Below are positions 1-6,356 of a stretch of 8,801 bases of DNA, one piece after another. The stretch spans positions 1 through 8,801 of the forward strand of contig JAAKFW010000051.1 in assembly GCA_011064905.1 (NCBI GenBank), read 5' to 3'. The stretch comes from Candidatus Anoxychlamydiales bacterium. GTDB lineage: Bacteria > Chlamydiota > Chlamydiia > Chlamydiales > SM23-39. Numbering within the stretch: the first letter of the stretch is position 1; each line of letters starts with the position of its first letter. The position numbers were made by a program, and so were the translations under genes. The notes beneath the pieces are model-generated. The model searched no databases. It was given only the letters and a program-made list of their open reading frames with translations, and was not told the DNA's origin.

Positions 1-76
1 TATTCTCTTTTTTAGCTTTTTTTAAAAGTGTATCTAAAGGATTTTTTTTGATTTTTCTTTTAATTTTTCTGAGCAT
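1..76 (-). CDS. Partial CDS, N-terminal 25 codons of a gene downstream of waaF (unidentified)
   Basis: On the minus strand the last A of the waaF stop codon is also the A of an ATG (TAATG), which opens a frame that stays open to the window edge. The visible protein starts MLRKIKRKIKKNPLDTLL and is extremely rich in lysine and arginine, as the first residues of some cytoplasmic glycosyltransferases are. The stop/start overlap implies translational coupling with waaF and so membership of the same operon. A second sugar transferase of the LPS core would fit the context, but that is inference from position only. Twenty-five residues are too few to name a family, and the gene continues beyond the left edge. 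Confidence 0.55.
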   Translation of the reverse strand, partial: MLRKIKRKIKKNPLDTLLKKAKKEN

Positions 77-1110
77 TACTTTTTCTTTAAAATATCTATA
101 CTTTTATCAAAAACTTCATCGACAGAAATTTTTAGCATGCATCTAAAATCGATTGGACATACTCTTTTGAAACAAGGAGCGCATTTAACTTTTTTATTAA
201 TAACTATAGATTTTTCACTATACGGGCCTGTTAAAATATCTGATGTAGACCCAAACAAAGCTATTTGATCAATATCAAAAGCAGCAGCTATATGCATAGG
301 TCCTGAATCATTTGTTAAAAATAGATCTAATTGACAAATTAAAGCTGCAAGCTCTCTTATAGTTGTTTTTCCAGCTAAATTGATAACTCTATTTGACATA
401 TCTAAACATATATTTTCCATCTCTTCTCTAGCTGAAAAATCCCCTAGAAAAACTATAAAATTTTTCTCATCTAAGATTAGCTTTTTAGCGACCTCTTGAA
501 ACCTTTCAATTGGCCAACATTTTGCTTTTCCATATTTTGCAACTGGATTAATTCCAATTAATCTTTGATCATCTTTATATCCTCTTTGATATAAAAGCTC
601 TTTAGCTCTTTCAATTTCTTTTTTATCTATATAAATTTTAGGTTTTGTTTGAGATATGCAAATATCTAAAGATTTGAGTAGTTTTTTATATTTTTCTACT
701 TGGTGAGTCTTCTCTTTTGGATAAGCAATAGATTTCTTTAGCATAAAACTTCTAAAATCTTTCCTAAAACCAATAATATTTTTCACTTCACCTTGATAAA
801 AAAGCCAAGCTGAAGAAAATGAATTAGTAAGAAGAACACCTAAATCGTATTTTCCCTCTATTAAATTTTCTATTATATTTTTATTCTCTTTTTTTCTTAA
901 AAAAAGCTGCTTAACTTTTTTAAAACAAAAAAGTTCATTAATATTTTCATCTTTTTTTAGAAGATCACAAAGTGGCTTTTGAGCCATTGCTGTAATAGTT
1001 GCATCGGGGAATTTTTGTTTAAGATCATATAAGATTGGAGATGCCATAACAAGATCTCCCACCCAATTTGGCATCCTCACAATAATATTTTTATACTCGG
1101 TCTCTTTCAT
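76..1110 (-). CDS. waaF: ADP-heptose:LPS heptosyltransferase (GT9 family, WaaF-like)
   Basis: Predicted glycosyltransferase family 9 enzyme that adds heptose from ADP-heptose to the inner core of lipopolysaccharide at the cytoplasmic face of the inner membrane. The N-terminal motif PNWVGDLVMA (residues 14-23) contains the Asp (D19) that corresponds to the catalytic Asp of WaaC/WaaF. The C-terminal half carries the nucleotide-sugar site: GINPVAKYGKAKCWP (187-200), NLAGKTTIRELAALI (244-258), TNDSGPMHIAAA (266-277) and ALFGSTS (284-290). A cysteine set at C310, C313, C318 and C324 matches the pattern usual in WaaF. At 344 aa it has full family length. The start ATG has a good site, AAGGA, 5-6 nt upstream. 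The next gene begins inside its stop codon. Heptosyltransferase II is the best match; another GT9 acceptor specificity cannot be excluded. Confidence 0.88.
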   Translation of the reverse strand: MKETEYKNIIVRMPNWVGDLVMASPILYDLKQKFPDATITAMAQKPLCDLLKKDENINELFCFKKVKQLFLRKKENKNIIENLIEGKYDLGVLLTNSFSSAWLFYQGEVKNIIGFRKDFRSFMLKKSIAYPKEKTHQVEKYKKLLKSLDICISQTKPKIYIDKKEIERAKELLYQRGYKDDQRLIGINPVAKYGKAKCWPIERFQEVAKKLILDEKNFIVFLGDFSAREEMENICLDMSNRVINLAGKTTIRELAALICQLDLFLTNDSGPMHIAAAFDIDQIALFGSTSDILTGPYSEKSIVINKKVKCAPCFKRVCPIDFRCMLKISVDEVFDKSIDILKKK

Positions 1111-1127
1111 TTTTTTCCTTTTTAGAG

Positions 1128-1136
1128 ATTATCACA
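1128..1136 (-). promoter_or_regulatory. waaF: Possible extended -10 promoter for waaF
   Basis: The minus strand reads TGTGATAAT, an extended -10 element (TG-n-GATAAT), 17 nt downstream of a weak -35 (TTTTAA). Transcription would begin only about 10 nt before the waaF ATG, so the leader would barely contain the ribosome binding site. The call is tentative, because the spacer is so AT-rich that -10-like strings are common. Confidence 0.3.
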
Positions 1137-1180
1137 TATTTTAAGTTTTTTTAAAAATTAAAGCGTTTTTTTTAGATTTG

Positions 1181-1189
1181 TGCTATTAA
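1181..1189 (+). promoter_or_regulatory. Possible extended -10 promoter for ruvCA
   Basis: TGCTATTAA at this position fits an extended -10 (TG-n-TATTAA) about 28 nt upstream of the ruvC ATG, with no convincing -35. A TATATA string a few bases further on is an alternative. The operon must have a promoter in this 106-bp divergent spacer, but its exact position is uncertain. Confidence 0.25.
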
Positions 1190-1216
1190 AAATATATAAA
1201 GGATAAAAATATTTAA

Positions 1217-1723
1217 ATGGAAAGAGACACACAAATTATTTTAGGAATAGATCCAGGGACTAAAGTAACCGGCTACGGTATTTTAAGAGTCCATAATAAT
1301 CAATATCAAGCTTTAGATTTTGGATGCATTAAACCTCCATATAAATTAGAGCTTTCAAAAAGATATTATATCATCTTTGATTCAATAGAAAAATTAATTC
1401 AAAAGTATAAACCTACAGCCTTAGCAGTAGAGACGCAATTTGTACAAAAAAATATTCAAAGCGCAATAAAACTTGGTATGGCAAGAGGCTGCGCAATTAT
1501 CGCTGCTGAAAAAAATTTAACACCGATCTTTGAATATGCCCCAAGATCTGCTAAACTAGCTGTTGTTGGAAAAGGATCAGCATCGAAAGAGCAAGTTTCA
1601 AAAATGCTAAAAATGCTACTTAATCTACAAATAGATAAAATACCGGAAGATGCAGCAGATGCGCTTTCATTAGCTGTTTGCCATGCAAATAAAATTAATT
1701 TTGCAAATAAAATAAGGATCTAA
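1217..1723 (+). CDS. ruvC: Holliday junction endonuclease RuvC
   Basis: Crossover-junction resolvase that nicks four-way DNA junctions symmetrically during recombination and fork repair, acting with RuvAB. All four metal-binding acidic residues of the RNase H-like active site are present: D12 in GIDPGTKVTGYG, E72 in AVETQF, and D145 and D148 in PEDAADALSLAVCH. These correspond to D7, E66, D138 and D141 of the E. coli enzyme. The GSASKEQV segment (120-127) is also typical. At 168 aa it has normal length. The nearest ribosome-binding string, AAAGGA, ends about 13 nt before the ATG. That is longer than ideal, but no other in-frame start precedes the first catalytic motif. ruvA follows after 4 nt, so the two are cotranscribed. 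Confidence 0.96.
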   Translation: MERDTQIILGIDPGTKVTGYGILRVHNNQYQALDFGCIKPPYKLELSKRYYIIFDSIEKLIQKYKPTALAVETQFVQKNIQSAIKLGMARGCAIIAAEKNLTPIFEYAPRSAKLAVVGKGSASKEQVSKMLKMLLNLQIDKIPEDAADALSLAVCHANKINFANKIRI

Positions 1724-1727
1724 AAAT

Positions 1728-2315
1728 ATGTATGAATATATAAAAGGAAAACTAATTGAAGTGGACACTCAAAAAGCTATCATTGATGTAAATGGAGTAG
1801 GATATAAAATTTATATTCCATCCTCTATTTATCAAGATCTGATAAATAAAGATCAAATAACTCTACACACCTCATACATTGTAAAAGAAGATTCTCAAAC
1901 TCTTTTTGGCTTTATAACAAAACTTCAAAGAGATGTCTTTGAGATGTTAACCACAGTATCTGGAATAGGCGCTAAAACTGCTGTTTTATTACTAGGACAC
2001 TTAGAGATCGATAATTTACATATTGCTATTCAAAATGCAGATATTAGACTTATTAGCAAAGTTCCCGGCATTGGAAAGAAAACAGCTGAAAGACTTATTT
2101 TAGAACTCAGAGACAAATTCCAAAAATTAAATCAAAAGTATAGCGAAGATACTACCTTAGGTAAAAAACCCGCGATTGCATCAGATGCAATCGCAGCTTT
2201 AATGAATCTTGGATATAATCCATCTCAAGCTCAAAAGGCTGTAAAATCAGCGATTCAAGATTCAGATGAGGCTGATCTTAGCTCTTTAATTACAAAAGCG
2301 CTTAGATCAATTTAG
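1728..2315 (+). CDS. ruvA: Holliday junction branch migration protein RuvA
   Basis: DNA-binding subunit that forms a tetramer on Holliday junctions and loads the RuvB motor. Three domains can be recognised. An OB-fold occupies about residues 1-65 (MYEYIKGKLIEV... VNGVGYKIYIP). A tandem helix-hairpin-helix domain has motifs VSGIGAKTA (77-85) and VPGIGKKTA (112-120). After a flexible linker, a C-terminal three-helix RuvB-contacting domain runs from about 150 to 195 (SDAIAALMNLGYNPSQA). At 195 aa it is close to the usual length. Its ribosome binding site (AAGGA) lies inside the end of ruvC. ruvB is not in this window. The stop codon overlaps the convergent stop of the next gene by 4 bp, so no dedicated terminator fits between them. 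Confidence 0.96.
   Translation: MYEYIKGKLIEVDTQKAIIDVNGVGYKIYIPSSIYQDLINKDQITLHTSYIVKEDSQTLFGFITKLQRDVFEMLTTVSGIGAKTAVLLLGHLEIDNLHIAIQNADIRLISKVPGIGKKTAERLILELRDKFQKLNQKYSEDTTLGKKPAIASDAIAALMNLGYNPSQAQKAVKSAIQDSDEADLSSLITKALRSI
2172..2194. other. ruvA: 23-nt near-perfect palindrome inside ruvA
   Basis: GCGATTGCATC and its exact reverse complement GATGCAATCGC are separated by a single A, giving an 11-bp inverted repeat. It lies where ruvA encodes the linker and first helix of domain III (PAIASDAIAAL). It may reflect only the repeated Ala-Ile codons. Confidence 0.6.
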
Positions 2316-3643
2316 CCTTTTAAGTACGCTGTTATCAATTTTGATGCCATAATTTTATTTATAGGGTCTTCTATTTCATCTCTAACTCTTTTTGCTTCAT
2401 CTGCATTACCATTTTTTAGATAAGCATTTACAAAAAACACCTCTAAATCTTCCATATCCCAATCATCTCCAAAACAATTAATAAGGTATTCAGCCTCCGG
2501 AATTCTATTTGAAGAGACAAAGATTTCTGCTATGTTAAAAAGAGACTCTTCATAATCACAAGGTATATTTTTTAGAGCTTCTTCAAAGTTATTTTGGTAG
2601 ATATTTAAAATAAAATTAGCCCTTAGTTTAAAGTCTTCATCATCGGATGCTAAAACATACTTTTGAAAATCTGCTATTTTCTTTTCTCTAGCAAAGAAAT
2701 CTACAATATATAACTTAGCGTCTGTTTTAATATAGCTTGAATCCATCATTTCTATTACTCTTTTAGCGTTTTGGACATCGCCTATTCTAGAATAATATTT
2801 TACAATCAATTTCAAATCGTAATCTCTATAAAATTCTTCTGGAACATTTAAATTTAACACTAATTCTTCAGCTTTTCTAAATTCATTATTTCTCAGAAGA
2901 GCGATAATTAATTGATCTGTGACTTCTGAAAATATAGATAGATCATCTTCATCATCTAAATCATAGTCCATCATTGAATATATTCTAGTGGCATCTAGGA
3001 TTTGATTTTTTATAAGGAATTTCTCAAAAATACCTTCTAATGCCATATTTTTAATCCAAGTAGATTTCATGTTAAGAACAATACTTTCAGTTAACTCCGT
3101 ATCATTTCTAGATATAGAATCATGCATTAAAAACATTTTTTCAAGGTCTTCAAAACACTCTACAAAATTAATATCTACATCGAAATATGGAAGGATGTAA
3201 TCTAAAGCTAGATTCACATCACAATCTAAATCACTTATTACATCTAGATACATATCTTTAACATTATCAAAAATAATTTGTAGATGTTGATACATTTTAT
3301 TACCAAAACTAGAACTCATAATTCTATTTTCAACTTCCATATCACTAAAAGCTATATCACAATCAAAAGGAGATCTTAAGATTTCAACTGGCATTTCAAT
3401 TGGTAAAATTTTATTGTTTGAATTTTTCCAAGCCATTTTGAACTCTCTACTAGGAGGCTGTCCTTGACGGTGTAGTCTTGAAGATAATTTTTTATCCTTT
3501 AAATTTTTCTTTTTTGAAACACTTTGAAATTTAAAAAGATGATTTTTATTTTTCTTTGTATTTTTTATATCCCCATGGGCCAGGTTCATACAAAAAAACA
3601 TAGCAATTAATACAAAAAAAACATTTCTTAATTTTAAAAACAT
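2312..3643 (-). CDS. Exported protein with basic N-terminus and acidic TPR/PPR-like helical repeats, function unknown
   Basis: I do not recognise a named family. Residues 1-24 look like a Sec signal peptide: a Lys/Arg start, a hydrophobic core rich in Phe, and cleavage after AHG. About 50 strongly basic, probably disordered residues follow (26-78). The remaining roughly 360 residues are acidic and helical. From about residue 250 they show loosely repeating helix pairs with a period near 30-35: RNNEFRKAEELV (251), RIGDVQNAKRVI (286), FEEALKNI (353), NRIPEAEYLI (379) and NGNADEAKRV (411). This is the look of a degenerate TPR/PPR solenoid, a protein-binding scaffold. The ribosome binding site AAGGAG sits 6 nt before the ATG, inside a predicted hairpin. 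The gene lies downstream of the MOMP-like gene on the same strand, behind a weak terminator. A periplasmic or secreted adaptor role is inference only. Confidence 0.8.
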   Translation of the reverse strand: MFLKLRNVFFVLIAMFFCMNLAHGDIKNTKKNKNHLFKFQSVSKKKNLKDKKLSSRLHRQGQPPSREFKMAWKNSNNKILPIEMPVEILRSPFDCDIAFSDMEVENRIMSSSFGNKMYQHLQIIFDNVKDMYLDVISDLDCDVNLALDYILPYFDVDINFVECFEDLEKMFLMHDSISRNDTELTESIVLNMKSTWIKNMALEGIFEKFLIKNQILDATRIYSMMDYDLDDEDDLSIFSEVTDQLIIALLRNNEFRKAEELVLNLNVPEEFYRDYDLKLIVKYYSRIGDVQNAKRVIEMMDSSYIKTDAKLYIVDFFAREKKIADFQKYVLASDDEDFKLRANFILNIYQNNFEEALKNIPCDYEESLFNIAEIFVSSNRIPEAEYLINCFGDDWDMEDLEVFFVNAYLKNGNADEAKRVRDEIEDPINKIMASKLITAYLKG

Positions 3644-3645
3644 AA

Positions 3646-3670
3646 CTTACTCCTTTTTTTAAAAAGTAAG
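3646..3670 (-). promoter_or_regulatory. Leader hairpin that sequesters the ribosome binding site (fourU-like RNA thermometer candidate)
   Basis: In the transcript, CTTACTTTTT can pair along its whole length with AAGGAGTAAG, leaving a five-A loop: ten consecutive pairs, two of them G-U. The 3' arm is the Shine-Dalgarno sequence of the helical-repeat protein gene and ends 2 nt before its AUG. Four U residues face AGGA, which is the arrangement that defines fourU thermometers. The pairing is direct from sequence; a regulatory role is inferred. Confidence 0.45.
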
Positions 3671-3717
3671 ATAGGCTACTTCATCTGTTAGTTTTATTGC
3701 AAATTTTTTGAAAAGAT

Positions 3718-3753
3718 AAAAAAAATATACAAACTTTTTTTTTCTAAAAGTTT
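3718..3753 (-). terminator. Weak rho-independent terminator candidate after the MOMP-like gene
   Basis: On the minus strand, 20 nt after the stop codon, AAACTTTT can pair with AAAAGTTT (8 bp, one G-C pair) across a 7-nt loop. GTATA and a run of eight T follow. The stem is AU-rich and the T-run is displaced by 5 nt, so termination would be partial at best and read-through into the next gene is likely. Confidence 0.35.
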
Positions 3754-3773
3754 TCTTGATATAGATCTTATGA

Positions 3774-4781
3774 TTAGATATCTATATTCAGGCTTACAAC
3801 AAGTCCATTGAACGTTAAGTCATTTCTACTAACTACTTTAAATGCACTTGGATCTGTATCCATAGATCTTCTAAGCTGATTCAATGACCACCATTGCTGA
3901 AATTCATAACCAACTTTTAATTTTGCCTTTACTGTTTTTTTATCAAACATCCTAGAGAACGTAAAACCCAATCCTATTTTAGCATTAGGTATAACTTTGT
4001 AAAAGCTTTCACTTAATTGATAATTATAAATTGTTAGAGTTTGAGCTATTTGAGAAATATCAAATTTTGAAAAAAGCAAAGCTGATAAAATATTTGCATA
4101 AAGTGTAAAATTTTTACCCATCACAAATTCAGCATCGTATCCAGTTTCAAGACCCACTCCCCAAAAATCATTTTTATTGTAAACATTATGTTTTCTATTA
4201 ATGGTATAATATCTCAAATGATAATCTTGATCTACCCACGCAACTTGAATACCTACTTTTGGATTAGAAATATAATATCGGCTCACATGATATTGTTTTG
4301 AGATATTCATATCTAAAGTAGTGAAATCCCCAGATATTCTAGATGATGCTCCTGTTAAAGATCCCGTTTCCGGAGGTAAAAATAATCCTAAAAGACCATC
4401 GGTTCCTGGAGTTGCTATATCATCATCTTTAATTCTTATATATGTCCAGCTTGCACTTACAGAAAAGGGATGTTTATCAAAACCAAAACAAACTCTAAAC
4501 CCGGGTTTAAACTCTAATTTTTCTTTTTGAGAAGTAATTCCATCAACATTAATCGCATATTCCAGTCCTTCTTCATAAAAAGCCATCCATAAAAAACTAG
4601 CTGATAGAGAAAAGTTTTTAGGACATTCTAAAGATGTATCTTTTGGGTACGCAAAAGCAAAAGGACCTAACTGATCTTTTTCACAACAAGCATCATTTGA
4701 GATGCCCGGATCTTTTTCAATTGAAAAAGCCTGAGAAAGAACAATAGATAAAACACTCACGATAAAAAAGAAAAATTTCAT
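3774..4781 (-). CDS. MOMP-like outer membrane beta-barrel protein (Legionella_OMP / Lpg1974-type)
   Basis: Probable outer membrane porin of the family that includes the Legionella MOMP and the many MOMP-like proteins of Simkania and relatives. Residues 1 to about 18 form a signal peptide (Phe-rich core, SQA cleavage region). After a short Cys-containing stretch (C32, C33, C53), the first barrel strand reads FSLSASFLWMAFYEEGLEYA (57-76), the characteristic opening of this family. Alternating hydrophobic/aromatic strands continue to the end, including GLETGYDAEFVMGKNFTLYA (210-229) and GYEFQQWWSLNQL (291-303). The final strand is FNGLVVSLNIDI; it ends in Ile rather than the more usual Phe. At 335 aa it fits the family. 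The start ATG has a GAGG site 5 nt upstream. Likely roles are solute passage and envelope integrity, and such proteins are often surface antigens. It diverges from mnmE across a spacer with an (AT)11 tract. Confidence 0.8.
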   Translation of the reverse strand: MKFFFFIVSVLSIVLSQAFSIEKDPGISNDACCEKDQLGPFAFAYPKDTSLECPKNFSLSASFLWMAFYEEGLEYAINVDGITSQKEKLEFKPGFRVCFGFDKHPFSVSASWTYIRIKDDDIATPGTDGLLGLFLPPETGSLTGASSRISGDFTTLDMNISKQYHVSRYYISNPKVGIQVAWVDQDYHLRYYTINRKHNVYNKNDFWGVGLETGYDAEFVMGKNFTLYANILSALLFSKFDISQIAQTLTIYNYQLSESFYKVIPNAKIGLGFTFSRMFDKKTVKAKLKVGYEFQQWWSLNQLRRSMDTDPSAFKVVSRNDLTFNGLVVSLNIDI

Positions 4782-4831
4782 TAGAACCTCAGTTAATCAT
4801 TTTATTTTAAACATATAAAAAATATAAATTA

Positions 4832-4853
4832 ATATATATATATATATATATAT
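4832..4853. repeat. (AT)11 dinucleotide microsatellite
   Basis: Twenty-two bases of strictly alternating A and T begin 50 nt upstream of the MOMP-like start codon, in the spacer shared with mnmE. Tracts of this length are prone to slipped-strand gain or loss of units. Confidence 0.95.
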
Positions 4854-4864
4854 TTTATTTTCAA
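4835..4864 (-). promoter_or_regulatory. Possible promoter of the MOMP-like gene overlapping the AT tract
   Basis: On the minus strand TTGAAA (4859-4864) is a good -35 hexamer. With spacers of 16 or 18 bp the -10 would be TATATA formed by the AT tract itself. A TATATT at the tract's downstream edge lies at a 22-bp spacing. Changes in repeat number would therefore change promoter geometry. Confidence 0.35.
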
Positions 4865-4919
4865 TTCTTGAAGATTTAGCCATTTGTTTGTTAAAAAAAA
4901 CATTACCCGGCATATACGA

Positions 4920-4947
4920 TTAACAATCAATAGCTTCCATTTATAAT
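4920..4947 (+). promoter_or_regulatory. mnmE: sigma70-type promoter for mnmE-nth
   Basis: TTAACA (4920-4925, one mismatch to the -35 consensus) and a perfect TATAAT (4942-4947) are separated by 16 bp, about 56 nt upstream of the mnmE ATG. This is the best promoter match in the window. Confidence 0.65.
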
Positions 4948-5003
4948 AGATTATAAAACTCAGTAAATAGTAAAATGATAGGATTTCAAAATTTTATAAA
5001 AAA

Positions 5004-6356
5004 ATGATAAATCAAAAAGAGACCATAACAGCTATTTCAACTCCAATTGGTGAAGGCGCTATATCAATAGTACGTCTATCCGGAAAAAACTCAATTGCTA
5101 TTATCAATAAAATATTTTCAAAAGATATATTAAAATTTAAAGATAAAACGGCTTATATTGGAAAAATTTTAGATAGCAAAAAAAACGTTGTAGACGAAGT
5201 TATTTTAACACTTTTTAAAACGCCTAATTCTTTTACAGGGGAAGATATTGTAGAGATAGCGTGTCACGGGGGTATATTAATCACTCAAAGAGTTTTTGAA
5301 GAAGTATTAAATGCAGGGGCGAGGCCATCTGGTCCTGGCGAATTTACTATGAGAGCTTTTTTAAACAAAAAAATTGATCTTTCGCAAGCAGAAGCTATTC
5401 AGGATTTAATCTCTGCAAAAAATAAATTCGCTTTAAAAGCGGCATCGAATCAGCTATGTGGACATTTATCTAAAGAGATTAAAAAATTTCAAAAACTTTT
5501 GATTGACATTGCAGCTATAATGGAGGTTTCATTAGATTTTCCGGAAGAAGGTATTGATGATGCAGAAACTAAGTCTTTAATCGATGATATGCTAAGTATT
5601 TTAAAATCTATGCAAGAATTATCTGATACATTTGAGGATGGAAAAATTATAAAAGCTGGGGTTAGCATCTGTATTGCAGGCTCTGTAAATGTTGGTAAAT
5701 CATCACTTATGAACGCTATTTTAAAAAAAGATAGAGCAATAGTAACTAGCATATCTGGAACGACAAGAGATGTTTTAAAAGAAGATATTAAACTAAATGA
5801 TATGTTCTATCAGCTTATAGATACAGCAGGTATTAGAAAAACCACATGCACCATTGAACAAGAAGGAATCAAAAGATCTCGAAGAGAACAAAAAAACTCT
5901 GACATCACGCTTTTAGTTTTAGATGCATCTAAAAAATTATCTGAAGATGATTTAACTTTTATTAAAATATTAAATAGAAAAAAAACAATAGCTATTTGGA
6001 ATAAAATCGATATCTCAGATCCTCAAGAAAAAATAGATTTTGAAAATGTTGTAAAAATTTCTGCAAAAAATAGAATTGGATTAGAAAATTTATATAAAAT
6101 GATTGAAAAAATCACTTTCAAATCTAAAATTTCTAATGATGAAATTTTTATTACAAACAAAAGACACAAATATGCTTTAGATGGAGCTATATCTTATTTA
6201 AAGAAAGCGCTTAAAGATTTAGGAAAGGGTATCTCTTTTGAATTCATTACAATCGATATTAAATCTTCTTTAAAAGAGCTTTCAAAAATACTTGGCTTTG
6301 ATATAACAGAAGATATTTTATCCTCAATCTTTTCAAATTTTTGTATTGGAAAATGA
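5004..6356 (+). CDS. mnmE: tRNA uridine-5-carboxymethylaminomethyl(34) synthesis GTPase MnmE
   Basis: GTPase that works with MnmG to install (carboxymethyl)aminomethyl groups at C5 of wobble uridine U34 in tRNAs, using methylene-tetrahydrofolate. Residues 1 to about 120 are the folate-binding dimerisation domain (ITAISTPIGEGAISIVRLSG; NSFTGEDIVEIACHGG; RPSGPGEFTMRAFLN). The helical domain is split around a G domain with every GTPase motif: GSVNVGKSS (226-234), GTTRD (252-256), DTAG (273-276), NKID (333-336) and SAK (353-355). The protein ends FCIGK, with the conserved near-terminal Cys of the active site. At 450 aa it has full length. No strong ribosome binding site precedes the ATG; AGGA lies about 20 nt away. 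The N-terminal family motif still fixes this start. nth begins inside its stop codon. mnmG is not in the window. Confidence 0.97.
   Translation: MINQKETITAISTPIGEGAISIVRLSGKNSIAIINKIFSKDILKFKDKTAYIGKILDSKKNVVDEVILTLFKTPNSFTGEDIVEIACHGGILITQRVFEEVLNAGARPSGPGEFTMRAFLNKKIDLSQAEAIQDLISAKNKFALKAASNQLCGHLSKEIKKFQKLLIDIAAIMEVSLDFPEEGIDDAETKSLIDDMLSILKSMQELSDTFEDGKIIKAGVSICIAGSVNVGKSSLMNAILKKDRAIVTSISGTTRDVLKEDIKLNDMFYQLIDTAGIRKTTCTIEQEGIKRSRREQKNSDITLLVLDASKKLSEDDLTFIKILNRKKTIAIWNKIDISDPQEKIDFENVVKISAKNRIGLENLYKMIEKITFKSKISNDEIFITNKRHKYALDGAISYLKKALKDLGKGISFEFITIDIKSSLKELSKILGFDITEDILSSIFSNFCIGK

Noticed and set aside
1141..1178. AT-rich inverted repeat followed by eight T, terminator-like on the plus strand
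   Set aside because: It lies in a divergent promoter spacer where nothing needs terminating on the plus strand, and the stem is only A-T pairs in a poly-A/T background.
4321..4530. Open frame on the plus strand, 69 codons, opposite the MOMP-like gene
   Set aside because: It is antisense to a well-supported coding region, resembles no family I know, and has low-complexity content typical of a reverse-strand shadow.
4712..4729. 18-nt palindrome CTTTTTCAATTGAAAAAG inside the MOMP-like gene
   Set aside because: It is almost entirely A/T, within coding sequence for residues just after the signal peptide, and plausible by chance at this base composition.
5489..5752. Open frame on the minus strand, 87 codons, inside mnmE
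   Set aside because: It is opposite the GTPase P-loop region of mnmE; the composition is simply the complement of that sequence.
6341..6352. TTG start for nth four codons upstream
   Set aside because: It would begin inside mnmE with an atypical MYWK lead. The ATG overlapping the mnmE stop gives the normal family N-terminus.
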